Below are positions 35,839 through 44,740 of a DNA stretch of 64,000 nt, piece after piece. Source of the stretch: an uncultured Eggerthellaceae bacterium (GTDB taxonomy: Bacteria; Actinomycetota; Coriobacteriia; Coriobacteriales; Eggerthellaceae); assembly GCA_958452575.1 (NCBI GenBank), contig CAUDUM010000001.1, positions 372,001-436,000 on the forward strand, given 5' to 3'. The translations under genes were made by a program, and so were the position numbers. Each line of letters starts with the position of its first letter. The first letter of the stretch is position 1. The notes beneath the pieces were generated by a model. The model did not search any database and had not been told where the DNA came from. It worked only from the letters and a program-made list of their open reading frames with translations.

Positions 35839-38265
35839 ATGTCTGCAAACGCCCGCCGCAACGTCGTCACCGCGATCGCCACCGTCATGCTGGCGATCAC
35901 CTACATCACCTGCGGGTTCGTCGCAGTAGCCGGAATCCCTCAGATGGTGCACGGCCTGGCGATGTCCTACTGCAACGACGATCTGTCGCCCTTCGACAAG
36001 ATGCAGCTCGTCGAGGCCGCCGACGCCACGCGCGACTACACCGTCGGCGAACACGACTACGACGCCCTTATGGAGGCGATCGCGCAGATCAACAACGAAG
36101 CTGACACCCCCTACGCCGGCGCATCCGCGGAAGAGCTGGCAGCGGCCGACGAGCAGTACACGCTCACACCGGATGCGATCTCGCACCTCGATGATGTCAA
36201 CGACGTCGTCAACCGCGCCATGCCGGCGATCCTGGCATGCGCTGTGCTGGCGGGATTCTGTCTGCTCTGCTCAATATACATGTTCGGGCCGCGCTCGATC
36301 GGGCGCCCCTTCGCGTTTGCCGGCGGCATCGTCGTCGCGCTGTTCGTGCTCTTCGGCATCTGGGCGATCGCCGACTTCAACGGGCTGTTCGCGGTGTTCC
36401 ACTCGCTATTCTTCGCCGAGGGCACGTGGACGTTCCCGTCCGACTCGCTGCTGATCTGCATGTACCCGCAAGATTTTTGGATGGGGATGGGCTTCACCTG
36501 GCTTGCCGTCAGCATGATACTGTCTATACTTTCCCTGTTATGCGGCATGTTCTTCATGCGACGCGAAAAGCGCCAGCGTGACCAGATCAAGGCCCGCGCA
36601 ATCGCACAATCGAAAGAACGAGGAACCGAGATGTCCAACACCAACTCCGGGGTGCGCGTCCGCTTCGCGCCCTCTCCCACCGGCCGCCTGCATGTGGGCG
36701 GCGCGCGCACCGCGATCTACAACTGGGCGTTCGCCCGCGCGATGGGCGGCACGTTCATCCTGCGCATCGAGGACACCGACTCCGAGCGCTCCACCGAGGA
36801 GAACGTGCAGGTCATCCTCAACGCGATGAAGTGGCTCGAGCTCGACTGGGACGAAGGCCCCGAGGTGGGCGGCGCTTCGGGTCCGTATTTCCAGACCCAG
36901 CGCATGGACACCTACGCCGAGGCGCTCGAGCGCCTGAAGGAGCGCGGCGCGGTCTATCCGTGCTTCTGCACCAAGGAGGAGCTTGACGCCAAGCGCGAGC
37001 GCGCCGAGCAGGAGGAGGGCGGCTACGCCGGCTACGACCGCACGTGCCGCGACCTCGACCCCGCCGAGGCGCAGCGCCGCATCGACGCAGGCGAGCCGCA
37101 TGTCTGGCGCCTCAAGGTGCCGCTGGACCACGGCCCGATCGAGTTCGACGACGCCGTGTACGGCCACGTGAGCTTCCCCGCCGACGTCATGGACGACATG
37201 ATCGTGGTGCGCACCGACGGCAGCCCCACCTACAACTTCGCCGTGGTCTGCGACGATGCCAACATGGGCATCACCCACGTCATTCGCGGCGACGACCACC
37301 TGTCCAACACGCCACGCCAGATCCTCATCTACGAGGCGCTCGGCTACAAGGTGCCCACGTTCGCCCACCTGTCGATGATCCTGGGCCCCGATGGCAAGAA
37401 GCTCTCCAAGCGCCACGGCGCCGCCAGCGTGGAGGAGTTCCGCGACCGCGGCTACCTGTCCGACGCGATGGTCAACTTTTTGGCGCTGCTCGGCTGGTCG
37501 CTCGACGGCGAGACCACGCTGATCGACCGCGACACGCTGTGCACCGAGTTCAGCCTCGACCGCGTGACCAAGAAGGACGCTGTGTTCGACGAGACCAAGC
37601 TCGCCTGGATGAACGGCCAGTACATCAAGGAGATGGGTCCCGTCGCCTGGGTGGAGCAGTCCAAGCCCTGGCTGGCGCAGGCGGTAGCGGAGGGCGGCGT
37701 CGTGGCTTCCGAGGACCAGCATGTCAAGGTGGTGCCCACCGCCAACCCGTCCGATCCCAACGCGCCCCAGCCCGAGCCGATTGTGCCGACCACCGAGGCG
37801 CTTGAGAGCGCCCTCGAGCTCGTCGACGAGCAGCCCGGTTGGTTCACCAACCTCTATCCGCTGGTGGCCGAGCGTCTGAACCGCCTGGACGAGATCCCGG
37901 GCAAGCTCTCCTATCTGTTCTGGGGCACCAACGTGCATCTGGACGAGAAGAGCGTCAAGAAGGTCCTGCTCAAGGAAAGCGCCCGTCCCGCGGAAGCGCT
38001 CGCCGCGTGCCGCGAGGTGCTCGCCAACGAGACCGTCGGCTGGGAGAGCGACGCGCTGGAATCCGCGTGCCGCAAGAAGGGCGAGGAGCTCGACATCAAG
38101 GTGAAGAACCTGCTCCAGCCGCTGCGCGTCGCGGTCTGCGGCAACATGGTGTCCCCGCCGCTGTTCGAGAGCATCGAACTGCTCCCCCGCCCCGACGTGC
38201 TCGCCCGCATCGACGCCACCATGAAGGTAATGCAGGACCTTCAGAACGAGCAGCAGGACGCGTAA
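35839..38265 (+). CDS. gltX: In-frame fusion of a DUF1461-like membrane domain and glutamyl-tRNA synthetase
   Basis: One uninterrupted 808-codon frame. Residues 1-264 form a membrane domain resembling the TIGR01906/DUF1461 integral membrane family: an N-terminal helix, an outside loop of about 110 residues and four more hydrophobic segments. A basic linker (MRREKRQRDQIKARAIAQSK) then leads without a stop into glutamyl-tRNA synthetase. The ribosome site GAGGAGG at the first ATG is strong. A promoter and a good internal start (36631) also allow free GltX, so the cell may make both a membrane-tethered and a soluble enzyme. Alternatively the membrane gene merely lost its stop codon. Confidence 0.75.
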   Translation: MSANARRNVVTAIATVMLAITYITCGFVAVAGIPQMVHGLAMSYCNDDLSPFDKMQLVEAADATRDYTVGEHDYDALMEAIAQINNEADTPYAGASAEELAAADEQYTLTPDAISHLDDVNDVVNRAMPAILACAVLAGFCLLCSIYMFGPRSIGRPFAFAGGIVVALFVLFGIWAIADFNGLFAVFHSLFFAEGTWTFPSDSLLICMYPQDFWMGMGFTWLAVSMILSILSLLCGMFFMRREKRQRDQIKARAIAQSKERGTEMSNTNSGVRVRFAPSPTGRLHVGGARTAIYNWAFARAMGGTFILRIEDTDSERSTEENVQVILNAMKWLELDWDEGPEVGGASGPYFQTQRMDTYAEALERLKERGAVYPCFCTKEELDAKRERAEQEEGGYAGYDRTCRDLDPAEAQRRIDAGEPHVWRLKVPLDHGPIEFDDAVYGHVSFPADVMDDMIVVRTDGSPTYNFAVVCDDANMGITHVIRGDDHLSNTPRQILIYEALGYKVPTFAHLSMILGPDGKKLSKRHGAASVEEFRDRGYLSDAMVNFLALLGWSLDGETTLIDRDTLCTEFSLDRVTKKDAVFDETKLAWMNGQYIKEMGPVAWVEQSKPWLAQAVAEGGVVASEDQHVKVVPTANPSDPNAPQPEPIVPTTEALESALELVDEQPGWFTNLYPLVAERLNRLDEIPGKLSYLFWGTNVHLDEKSVKKVLLKESARPAEALAACREVLANETVGWESDALESACRKKGEELDIKVKNLLQPLRVAVCGNMVSPPLFESIELLPRPDVLARIDATMKVMQDLQNEQQDA
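36503..36530 (+). promoter_or_regulatory. Promoter inside the membrane domain, ahead of gltX
   Basis: TTGCCG at 36503-36508, a 16-bp spacer, and TATACT at 36525-36530. Transcription would start near 36537, giving a leader of about 95 nt to the internal gltX start at 36631. This supports independent expression of the synthetase. Confidence 0.45.
36631..38265 (+). CDS. gltX: Glutamyl-tRNA synthetase, product from the internal start
   Basis: From the ATG at 36631 (AGGA six bases upstream) a 544-aa class I synthetase that charges tRNA(Glu) is made. The class I signatures are intact: PSPTGRLHVGG (HIGH position) near residue 12 and KKLSKRHG (KMSKS position) near 255. The zinc-like region reads YPCFCTKEEL. 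A proline-rich insert (about residues 365-390, ANPSDPNAPQPEP) makes it longer than most homologues. The same frame is open upstream and fuses it to a membrane domain. Confidence 0.93.
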   Translation: MSNTNSGVRVRFAPSPTGRLHVGGARTAIYNWAFARAMGGTFILRIEDTDSERSTEENVQVILNAMKWLELDWDEGPEVGGASGPYFQTQRMDTYAEALERLKERGAVYPCFCTKEELDAKRERAEQEEGGYAGYDRTCRDLDPAEAQRRIDAGEPHVWRLKVPLDHGPIEFDDAVYGHVSFPADVMDDMIVVRTDGSPTYNFAVVCDDANMGITHVIRGDDHLSNTPRQILIYEALGYKVPTFAHLSMILGPDGKKLSKRHGAASVEEFRDRGYLSDAMVNFLALLGWSLDGETTLIDRDTLCTEFSLDRVTKKDAVFDETKLAWMNGQYIKEMGPVAWVEQSKPWLAQAVAEGGVVASEDQHVKVVPTANPSDPNAPQPEPIVPTTEALESALELVDEQPGWFTNLYPLVAERLNRLDEIPGKLSYLFWGTNVHLDEKSVKKVLLKESARPAEALAACREVLANETVGWESDALESACRKKGEELDIKVKNLLQPLRVAVCGNMVSPPLFESIELLPRPDVLARIDATMKVMQDLQNEQQDA

Positions 38266-38320
38266 GGTTCACAGCGACAGTGCGACAATCGCCCGTTGCC
38301 GCTGAATTAGCAAAAGACTG

Positions 38321-38353
38321 ATCGGGCCTGCGCCGCAGCGGTGCAGGCCCGAT
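38321..38353 (+). terminator. Hairpin between gltX and the thioesterase gene
   Basis: Perfect 11-bp arms ATCGGGCCTGC (38321-38331) and GCAGGCCCGAT (38343-38353). The following TACTT is a weak T-tail. It ends 17 bp before the thioesterase ATG, so it may end gltX transcripts or attenuate readthrough into the next gene. Confidence 0.55.
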
Positions 38354-38370
38354 TACTTGAAAGGACGCAC

Positions 38371-38781
38371 ATGCAACTTCCCGAAAATGCCACGGTCGAG
38401 GAGATCGCCGAACTCTTCAAGAAGGACCGTTTCGCCACCAAAGCCGCCGGCTGCGCCGTCATCGATGGCGGCCGCGGGTATGCTGTATGCGAGATGGAGC
38501 TTCAGGACCATCATCGCAACGGAATGGACAATGTGATGGGCGGCGCCATCTTCACGCTGGCGGATTTCGCACTGGCGATCGCCAGCAACGTCGGGCAGCC
38601 TCCGACGGTCTCGGTAAGCCACTCGATCGATTTCTTCCGCGCAACCAAAGGCACCAAGCTCATCGCCAAGGCGCATTGCGACAAAGAGGGCCGCAGCCTC
38701 GCGTTTTTCACCGTCGACGTCACCGACGACCTGGGCAAGGACATCGCCAAGATGACCGCCGTCAGCTCGCGAGTGGGTTAG
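38371..38781 (+). CDS. Hotdog-fold acyl-CoA thioesterase, PaaI family
   Basis: A 136-aa single hotdog domain. The family core is present: RNGMDNVMGGAIFTLADFAL (helix with the catalytic acidic residue and the HNxxGxxHGG-like turn, here NGMDNVMGG) and VSHSIDFFRATKGTKL. Members hydrolyse acyl- or aryl-acyl-CoA thioesters in the cytoplasm. The ATG at 38371 has AAGGA seven bases upstream. It follows gltX after a hairpin and has no functional link to its neighbours. The substrate cannot be inferred. Confidence 0.85.
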   Translation: MQLPENATVEEIAELFKKDRFATKAAGCAVIDGGRGYAVCEMELQDHHRNGMDNVMGGAIFTLADFALAIASNVGQPPTVSVSHSIDFFRATKGTKLIAKAHCDKEGRSLAFFTVDVTDDLGKDIAKMTAVSSRVG

Positions 38782-38836
38782 GATGCCCATACGGAATTGA
38801 TTCGATGCCGAATCCTCCAAATTCCAGTTTTCTATA

Positions 38837-38998
38837 GGACGGTTTTGGGGAGTTTGAACCCTTCACATCTCGAATAAGTGGACATCTTACGAATCACGGG
38901 CTTCTATAACTTGCGTTTCCCCAGGTCGCAAATCAACCATAGGGATTTGGATTCCTCTCTTGCAGCAATAGATGGGTTCAAAGTCCTCAAAACCGTCC
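38837..38998. mobile_element. MITE-like 162-bp element with 25-bp terminal inverted repeats
   Basis: The segment 38837-38861 (beginning GGACGGTTTTGGGGAGTTTG) is complementary to 38974-38998 with two mismatches in 25 bp. The 112-bp interior has no ORF. It fills the gap between the convergent thioesterase and dipeptidase genes. A target-site duplication is not clear (flanks TCTATA and ATCTAG). It may be a miniature transposable element or a long bidirectional stem. Confidence 0.5.
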
Positions 38999-39023
38999 AT
39001 CTAGCGCCACGAAAATGGAGGAT

Positions 39024-40010
39024 TCAGAGGAAAAAGCGCTCCGCATTCACGTGGAACGCCTTTTCCGCAACGCTTGCGCCGAACTCGCGCGCCAACAGGG
39101 CGTGGAGGTCGGCCGCCTTGTCGCAGGGGTCGAGCCAGCGGGGAACGTCCGAGCCGTCGTAGTCGCTGCCGAGCGCCAGAACATCCTCCCCCGCAACTTC
39201 GAGGATATGATCGACATGCCGCAGCACGTCATCAGCCGTAGCCTCGTTGCCTGAGTCGGTTAGGAACTCGTTGAAAAAGTTCAAACCCACGACACCGCCA
39301 CGTGCGGCGATTTCGCGCAGCTGCCAATCCTCCAGGTTGCGCGGATGTCCGCAGACAGCACGCGCATTGGAGTGCGAGCACGCGAAAGGCTGCTCCACGG
39401 CATCAAGGAGATCGCGAAAGCCCTCATCGTTGAGATGGGATGCATCCACGACGATGCGACGTTCTTCGAGCTCGCGCACCATGCGACGACCGAACGCAGT
39501 CAATCCGCCCGTGCCGTCATGACCGCTGCCGATCGCGTTTGCGCTGTTCCACGTGAGCGTGGCCATGCGCACGCCGGCGTCGGCAAGCGCGTCGAGCCGC
39601 GCTAGCGCAAAACCATCATCTTCGAGGAAGGACAGCCCCTCCACCGTGAGCATGCCCGCAACCTTGCCGAGTTCGAAAGCCCCCGCTGCCTCAGAGGAAC
39701 TGCGCACTTGCACGATCCGCTGGCTACAACGAGCGACTTCAGCTCCCCAAAATCGCTCGGCGCGCTCAAACAGCGACCACGCTTGCGCACCGCGAACCGC
39801 ATCAGGGACATAAACGGCGAAGCACTGACACCAGTTGAACGATCTCATGCGCTCAAGGCTGATATGCGCATCATTGACGTCGAGGCGACTCATGCGATCG
39901 CGGGACACTCCCGCGTCATGCTCGTAGAATCCCCCAGGAACGTTCGGATCCGCCGAGAAGACCAGCCTATCCAGCGTATCGCAATGCAGATCGAATACGG
40001 TGATCGCCAT
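39024..40010 (-). CDS. Membrane dipeptidase family (peptidase M19) dipeptidase
   Basis: A 328-aa zinc dipeptidase. The metal ligands of the M19 family are visible: H9-x-D11 in FDLHCDTLDR, a glutamate in LTVEGLSF, a histidine in ACSHSNARAV, and ALGSDYDGSD near the C-terminus. It should cleave small dipeptides. The start is the ATG at 40010 with AGGAG five bases upstream; an extra 25 codons upstream overlap the transporter gene. It lies two bases behind the EamA transporter gene (TGAcgATG), so the two are translated together. Confidence 0.88.
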   Translation of the reverse strand: MAITVFDLHCDTLDRLVFSADPNVPGGFYEHDAGVSRDRMSRLDVNDAHISLERMRSFNWCQCFAVYVPDAVRGAQAWSLFERAERFWGAEVARCSQRIVQVRSSSEAAGAFELGKVAGMLTVEGLSFLEDDGFALARLDALADAGVRMATLTWNSANAIGSGHDGTGGLTAFGRRMVRELEERRIVVDASHLNDEGFRDLLDAVEQPFACSHSNARAVCGHPRNLEDWQLREIAARGGVVGLNFFNEFLTDSGNEATADDVLRHVDHILEVAGEDVLALGSDYDGSDVPRWLDPCDKAADLHALLAREFGASVAEKAFHVNAERFFL

Positions 40011-40012
40011 CG

Positions 40013-40981
40013 TCACTCCTGTTCCTTGGCTCCGGACAACGTGACCAGAAAGATCATCGCAACCATGAGCACCAAACCCAGCCAATCAGCCCACGAGAAC
40101 ATCGTTCCCAACCACAGCGCGGCAAACACCATGGCACTTGCAGGCTCTGTCGTTCCCAGCAGTCCGCCCTTGACCGAACCAACGACAGAAACGCCGTGCA
40201 GATAAAGCCCGAACGCGGCCAACGTGCCGACGACGACGATGGCGGCCATCACGAGGATGCCGTCCAGCTGCAACTGGGGAACCACGGGCGCGGCGCCCCA
40301 CAAGCCGCCGCAAGCCCAGATCGCCACTGCGGCAATTCCGCCGATGAACATGCCGATGCCGGTGACCGGCAGGCTGCCCCACCGCGCGAACAGCTGCTTG
40401 GGATACATGATGTAGAACGTGCACGAAGCGGCGTTGATAAGGCCCCACGCCAGGCCGGCGGGAGGGATCATCAAAGCGGTCGGATTTCCCTTGGTCGCGA
40501 TCAGCCACGTTGCGACGAGAGCCAGCGCAAGGCCGCCGAGCTCCATCGCGCGAGGACCACGTCTCATCAAGATGCACGTAGCCGCCAAAATGAAGACCGT
40601 GTTAAGGCTTTGAAGAACCGTCGCCGTGCCCGCGTTGGTGGCGTTGACCGACGTCGTGTAGGTGAACTGGCACAAAAACAGTCCGGCGACACCGAACAAC
40701 GCGAGGCGCGCGATCTCCTTGCGATCGCTTACGATCCCCTGCAGCTTGCCGCGCTGGGTGCACGCCAAAAGGATCAGGAACAGCACGCCCGACCCGAGCA
40801 TGCGCACCCAGGTGATGAACAGAGGGTCTATCTCATAATGCTGATAGAGGTATTGAGCGCAAGTACCGGAGAAGCCCCACATCGCGCCACCGACAAGCGC
40901 CGCGATGACGCCCCGCCAGAACCGACGGCGAAAGATCGCGGCTCCTTGCGCGATGCTGTTTCCCGTAGCGTCGCGGCTCAC
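40013..40981 (-). CDS. EamA/DMT-superfamily transporter
   Basis: A 322-aa inner-membrane protein with ten hydrophobic helices in two EamA repeats; the first repeat starts GGAMWGFSGTCAQYL. Such carriers move amino acids, nucleosides or other metabolites, often outward. The GTG start at 40981 overlaps the mfd stop (GTGA), and the dipeptidase follows after two bases, so mfd-EamA-dipeptidase is one operon. A pairing of peptide hydrolysis with product transport is plausible, but the substrate is unknown. Confidence 0.85.
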   Translation of the reverse strand: MSRDATGNSIAQGAAIFRRRFWRGVIAALVGGAMWGFSGTCAQYLYQHYEIDPLFITWVRMLGSGVLFLILLACTQRGKLQGIVSDRKEIARLALFGVAGLFLCQFTYTTSVNATNAGTATVLQSLNTVFILAATCILMRRGPRAMELGGLALALVATWLIATKGNPTALMIPPAGLAWGLINAASCTFYIMYPKQLFARWGSLPVTGIGMFIGGIAAVAIWACGGLWGAAPVVPQLQLDGILVMAAIVVVGTLAAFGLYLHGVSVVGSVKGGLLGTTEPASAMVFAALWLGTMFSWADWLGLVLMVAMIFLVTLSGAKEQE

Positions 40982-43900
40982 TTTTCACCACCTGCAAGCT
41001 CGTCGAGGAACTCCGCGACCGGCCTGAGCAGCGAATCGCCCTCCTCCAGCTTGAAATACCTCAAGGGAAGCGTGAGCTTGCGCTTGTCCTGCAGGTAGCG
41101 ACCGCCCGCGCGCCGCAGCGGCGTCATCTTGTCGCGGGGCACTTCGATCGGCTCGACGACGAGCTTGCCGCCGGTGACGGACACCGTGCGGATATGGTGC
41201 TCGGAAGCGAACGCCTTGATGCGCGCCTTCTCGATGAGCGCTCGCGCGGCGGGCGGCATATCGGGCCGCTTGCCCAGCAGGTCGTGCTCGATGTCGTCAA
41301 CCGCTTGCGGCGTCGCGGCGCTGGCGATCTTGCGGTACCACAGCACGCGCTCGTCGGCATCGGGGACGTAATCTTCAGGCAGGTAGGTATGGCCCGGCAC
41401 GTTGACGGTGATGTCGGACAAGGCGGGCGGAAGCGAATCCATCGCCTTGAGGTCGCCCTCACGCGTGGCGCTGACCGCCTGCGCGAGCATCTGCGCGAAC
41501 AGGTCGAAACCGACCGCGCTCATGTTGCCCGACTGCTCGGCGCCCAGCAGGCTGCCCGCGCCGCGGATCTCCAGATCGCGCATGGCGATGCGCATGCCGC
41601 TGCCCAGATCGGTATGCTCGTCAAGCGCGGTCAGGCGCGCCTGCGCCTCCTCGGTCAGGCTCACCTTCTCGGGGAACATGAAGTACGCGTATGCCTGCGT
41701 GGAGGATCGTCCCACGCGCCCCTTGAGCTGGTACATCTGAGCGAGGCCAAGCCGTTGAGAATCCTCGATGATCAACGTGTTGGTATGCGGGTTGTCGATG
41801 CCGCTCTCGATGATGGTGGTGGCCACGAGCACGTCGAGCTGTCCGGCGGAGAAGTCCTCCATCACCCGCTCGAGCTCCTCGCGGCTCATCTGGCCGTGGG
41901 CGACGCCGACGCGCGCCTCGCCCGCGGCGGCCGTAACGCGCCTGACCGCCTCCTCGATCGAGCGCACGCGGTTGCTAACGTAGTAGACCTGCCCGCCGCG
42001 CGCAAGCTCGCGCCTGATCGCGGCGCTCACCAGATCAGGATCCCATTCGCCCACGTGCACCTCGACCGGACGGCGGTCGTCCGGCGGCGTCATGATCAAG
42101 CTCATGTCGCGCACGCCCGACAGCGACATCTGCATGGTACGCGGGATGGGGGTGGCCGACATCGTCAGCACGTCGATCGATTCGCGAAGGTTCTTCAGCT
42201 GCTCCTTGTGGCCCACGCCGAAGCGCTGCTCCTCGTCGATGATGACCAGGCCGAGATCGTGAGGGTTGACATCACGGCTGAGCAGCCGATGCGTGCCCAC
42301 CAGGATGTCGACGTCGCCCTCAGCGAAGCCCGATAGAGCCGATGCCTGCTGCGCCTCGCTGCGGAAGCGCGACAGCACCTCCACTTTGACGCCGAACGGC
42401 TCGCAGCGCTCCTTGAAGTTGATGTAGTGCTGCTGCGCCAGGATCGTTGTGGGACATAGCACCATCACCTGCTTGCCGTCCTGCGTCGCCTTGAAGGCGG
42501 CGCGCAGCGCCACCTCGGTCTTGCCGAACCCGACATCGCCACAGATGAGACGATCCATCGGTTTGGCGGACTGCATATCCGCCTTGACGTCGGCGATAGC
42601 GGCAAGCTGATCGGGTGTCTCCTGGTACGGGAACGCCTCCTCCATCTCGTGCTGCGCAGGGGTGTCGGGGCCGAACCGGTAGCCCTGCACCGACGCCCGC
42701 CGCGCATACACGTCCACCAGATCGAACGCCAGCTTCTTGGTGGCCTTGCGGGCCTTCTGGAGCGCCCGCGACCAGTCGGCGGTGTTGAGGCGGGTCAAGC
42801 GCGGACTCGCGCCCTCCGGCCCCACGTAGCGCGTCACACGGTCGAGCTGCTCGACGGGAACGTAGAGCTTGTCGCCCTCCGCGTACTCCAGCAGCAGGTA
42901 ATCGCGCGCCGTGCCATCGATCTCGCGCCGGACGAGCTCCTTGAAATGCGCCACGCCGTGCGCAGCGTGGACCACATAGTCGCCCGGCTTGTACGGGAAC
43001 GTGATATCGGTGATGTCCACGTGCCGGCTGGGACGCGCCGCAGATGCTCCTTGCGTGTCGGAGATGCTGATCAGCGCCAGCTTGGCCTTGGGGATGATCA
43101 TACCCAAGGGAATCTCCACGTCGACCACGTTGACGACGCCGCGGCGCAAACGACGCTTAGCCGCGCCTTCGGTCTCCTCGGGACGCTCGCCGTCAAGGCC
43201 GATATCCAAGCGCTCCTGGATCGGAAGCTCATGATCGACGAAGGCGAGCTTCATATCCTCACGCGCACGCAGATTAGGCGCGCTGAACACCACGGTGTCG
43301 TCGTTGTCGATGAGGCTGCGCAGACGCCCGAACAGTTTGTCGGGATGACCCGCCACCTCGACGCGCTTCACCGGCAGCTCGTCGTCGACCATGCCTCCGA
43401 CACGCATGATCGACACGTACGTCGCGCGCTGATTGTCTCCAAACGCGAGGCGCGACGGATCGCAATAGAGCCCCTCCACGGGAATGCTCGAGCCCTTAGC
43501 CCTGGCCGCAGCCTCCTCGAACAGATGCGCGGCATCGTCGAACAACGATCGCGGCTCGATGAGGACCGTGAGCGCATCCGAGGGCAGATAGTCGCCGAGC
43601 GTCTGCAGCCCGTCATAAAGCAGCGGCAAAAGCGCGTCCGACCCCTCGAAGCGCAAACCGCCATCGAGCTTTTCCAACATGTCCCTGAGCACGGGATTGG
43701 TGCGTGCGGGCACCTCGAGCTTCTTTCGCGCGCGGGACAGCGCCTTTTGAGAACAGGAATACTCCCTTACCGGATAGATATCGACCGCTGGAAGCGCCTG
43801 GATCGTCTGCCCCGTCGTCGGAACGATACGGCGTATCTCGTCGAGCTCGTCGCCGAAGAAATCCAACCGAACGGGATAGACGAGATTGCCCGGGAACACG

Positions 43901-44481
43901 TCAACGGTTCCGCCGCGCACGCAGAACGTGCCGGGGCCGTCAAGCTCGCCGGTGTTGGCATACCCGCGATCCACAAGCGCTTGCGCCAAGTCCTCGAACT
44001 CGGTCACTCCCGCCCGCTGGGCACCGGGCATGTCGGCAAGCTCCGATCCGGATGCCAGCGAAATCGGCAGGAACACTTCGTCGTCTACGGGCGCGAGCGT
44101 TCGCAGCAACGCACGGGCGCTTGCCACGACCACGACATGCGCGCCCTGAGCTAAAGCGTGGGCCGCGGCCATACGCTTAGCGACGCAGGAAGGATCGGCT
44201 GCCTTTGCGGCGAACACGTTGTCGGTGCGTTCCGGGAAGCGCATGACGCGCTCCTCACCCAGATACGCCGCAACCTGCTGAGCAAACGTGATGGCAGCAT
44301 CTTCGCCCGCCACGACGACGAGCGTCGTCTGCGGACGGTGGGCGAACCGAGCCGCCGTGAGGAACGGCCGCGCCGAGTTGGCGACACCGAGCGCGGAATC
44401 CGCGCCTTCATCGAGCTTGCCCCAAAACGTCTCAAGGCAACCCGAGCGTTCAAGGGCGAACGTCAGCGAATCGATGAGCAC
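40978..44481 (-). CDS. mfd: Transcription-repair coupling factor Mfd
   Basis: A 1167-aa DNA translocase that removes RNA polymerase stalled at lesions and recruits UvrA. Domains in order: UvrB-like N-terminal modules, the RNA-polymerase-interacting domain (FPYKPGDYVVHAAHGVAHF, near residue 495), a RecG-like translocase with Walker A GDVGFGKTEVAL (near 647) and VIIDEEQRFGVGH (near 750), the motif MSATPIPRTM, and the C-terminal UvrA-masking domain. The GTG at 44481 has AAAGGA upstream and matches the expected N-terminus; 43 extra upstream codons are unlike Mfd. Confidence 0.95.
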   Translation of the reverse strand: MLIDSLTFALERSGCLETFWGKLDEGADSALGVANSARPFLTAARFAHRPQTTLVVVAGEDAAITFAQQVAAYLGEERVMRFPERTDNVFAAKAADPSCVAKRMAAAHALAQGAHVVVVASARALLRTLAPVDDEVFLPISLASGSELADMPGAQRAGVTEFEDLAQALVDRGYANTGELDGPGTFCVRGGTVDVFPGNLVYPVRLDFFGDELDEIRRIVPTTGQTIQALPAVDIYPVREYSCSQKALSRARKKLEVPARTNPVLRDMLEKLDGGLRFEGSDALLPLLYDGLQTLGDYLPSDALTVLIEPRSLFDDAAHLFEEAAARAKGSSIPVEGLYCDPSRLAFGDNQRATYVSIMRVGGMVDDELPVKRVEVAGHPDKLFGRLRSLIDNDDTVVFSAPNLRAREDMKLAFVDHELPIQERLDIGLDGERPEETEGAAKRRLRRGVVNVVDVEIPLGMIIPKAKLALISISDTQGASAARPSRHVDITDITFPYKPGDYVVHAAHGVAHFKELVRREIDGTARDYLLLEYAEGDKLYVPVEQLDRVTRYVGPEGASPRLTRLNTADWSRALQKARKATKKLAFDLVDVYARRASVQGYRFGPDTPAQHEMEEAFPYQETPDQLAAIADVKADMQSAKPMDRLICGDVGFGKTEVALRAAFKATQDGKQVMVLCPTTILAQQHYINFKERCEPFGVKVEVLSRFRSEAQQASALSGFAEGDVDILVGTHRLLSRDVNPHDLGLVIIDEEQRFGVGHKEQLKNLRESIDVLTMSATPIPRTMQMSLSGVRDMSLIMTPPDDRRPVEVHVGEWDPDLVSAAIRRELARGGQVYYVSNRVRSIEEAVRRVTAAAGEARVGVAHGQMSREELERVMEDFSAGQLDVLVATTIIESGIDNPHTNTLIIEDSQRLGLAQMYQLKGRVGRSSTQAYAYFMFPEKVSLTEEAQARLTALDEHTDLGSGMRIAMRDLEIRGAGSLLGAEQSGNMSAVGFDLFAQMLAQAVSATREGDLKAMDSLPPALSDITVNVPGHTYLPEDYVPDADERVLWYRKIASAATPQAVDDIEHDLLGKRPDMPPAARALIEKARIKAFASEHHIRTVSVTGGKLVVEPIEVPRDKMTPLRRAGGRYLQDKRKLTLPLRYFKLEEGDSLLRPVAEFLDELAGGEK

Positions 44482-44615
44482 GGAATACGTCCTTTCTACC
44501 AAACCGAAAAAGCCGCGTGAGCGGCGATGATGCGTGAAGCCGACGCAGGATGCAAACTCCTGGCGACGAACGCGAATCATTCTATCATCTTGCACCCTTC
44601 TCGAACGCAAGATGG

Positions 44616-44667
44616 AAAAGCCTCCCGTCCAGCGAGACCAGATGCACGGTCACGGTTGGAGGGAGGC
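44616..44667 (-). terminator. Rho-independent terminator of the carboxymuconolactone-decarboxylase-like gene
   Basis: On the minus strand GCCTCCC (44667-44661) pairs with GGGAGGC (44626-44620), extended inward by TCCA/TGGA, and is followed by TTTT (44619-44616). A second perfect 8-bp hairpin CATCTTGC/GCAAGATG lies directly behind it (44586-44614), before mfd. Confidence 0.65.
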
Positions 44668-44740
44668 TCGATAACCCGATCTACGTCAGCTGGCGCAGTG
44701 CGGATAGGCCGAACCGCAGCGACGTGCGCGAAGCGGAGTC

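Noticed and set aside
33034..36186. A 1050-codon open frame on the minus strand opposite the second Fic and ATP-grasp genes
   Set aside because: It is the mirror of well-supported plus-strand genes in GC-rich DNA, with no ribosome site and a low-complexity valine/histidine-rich product.
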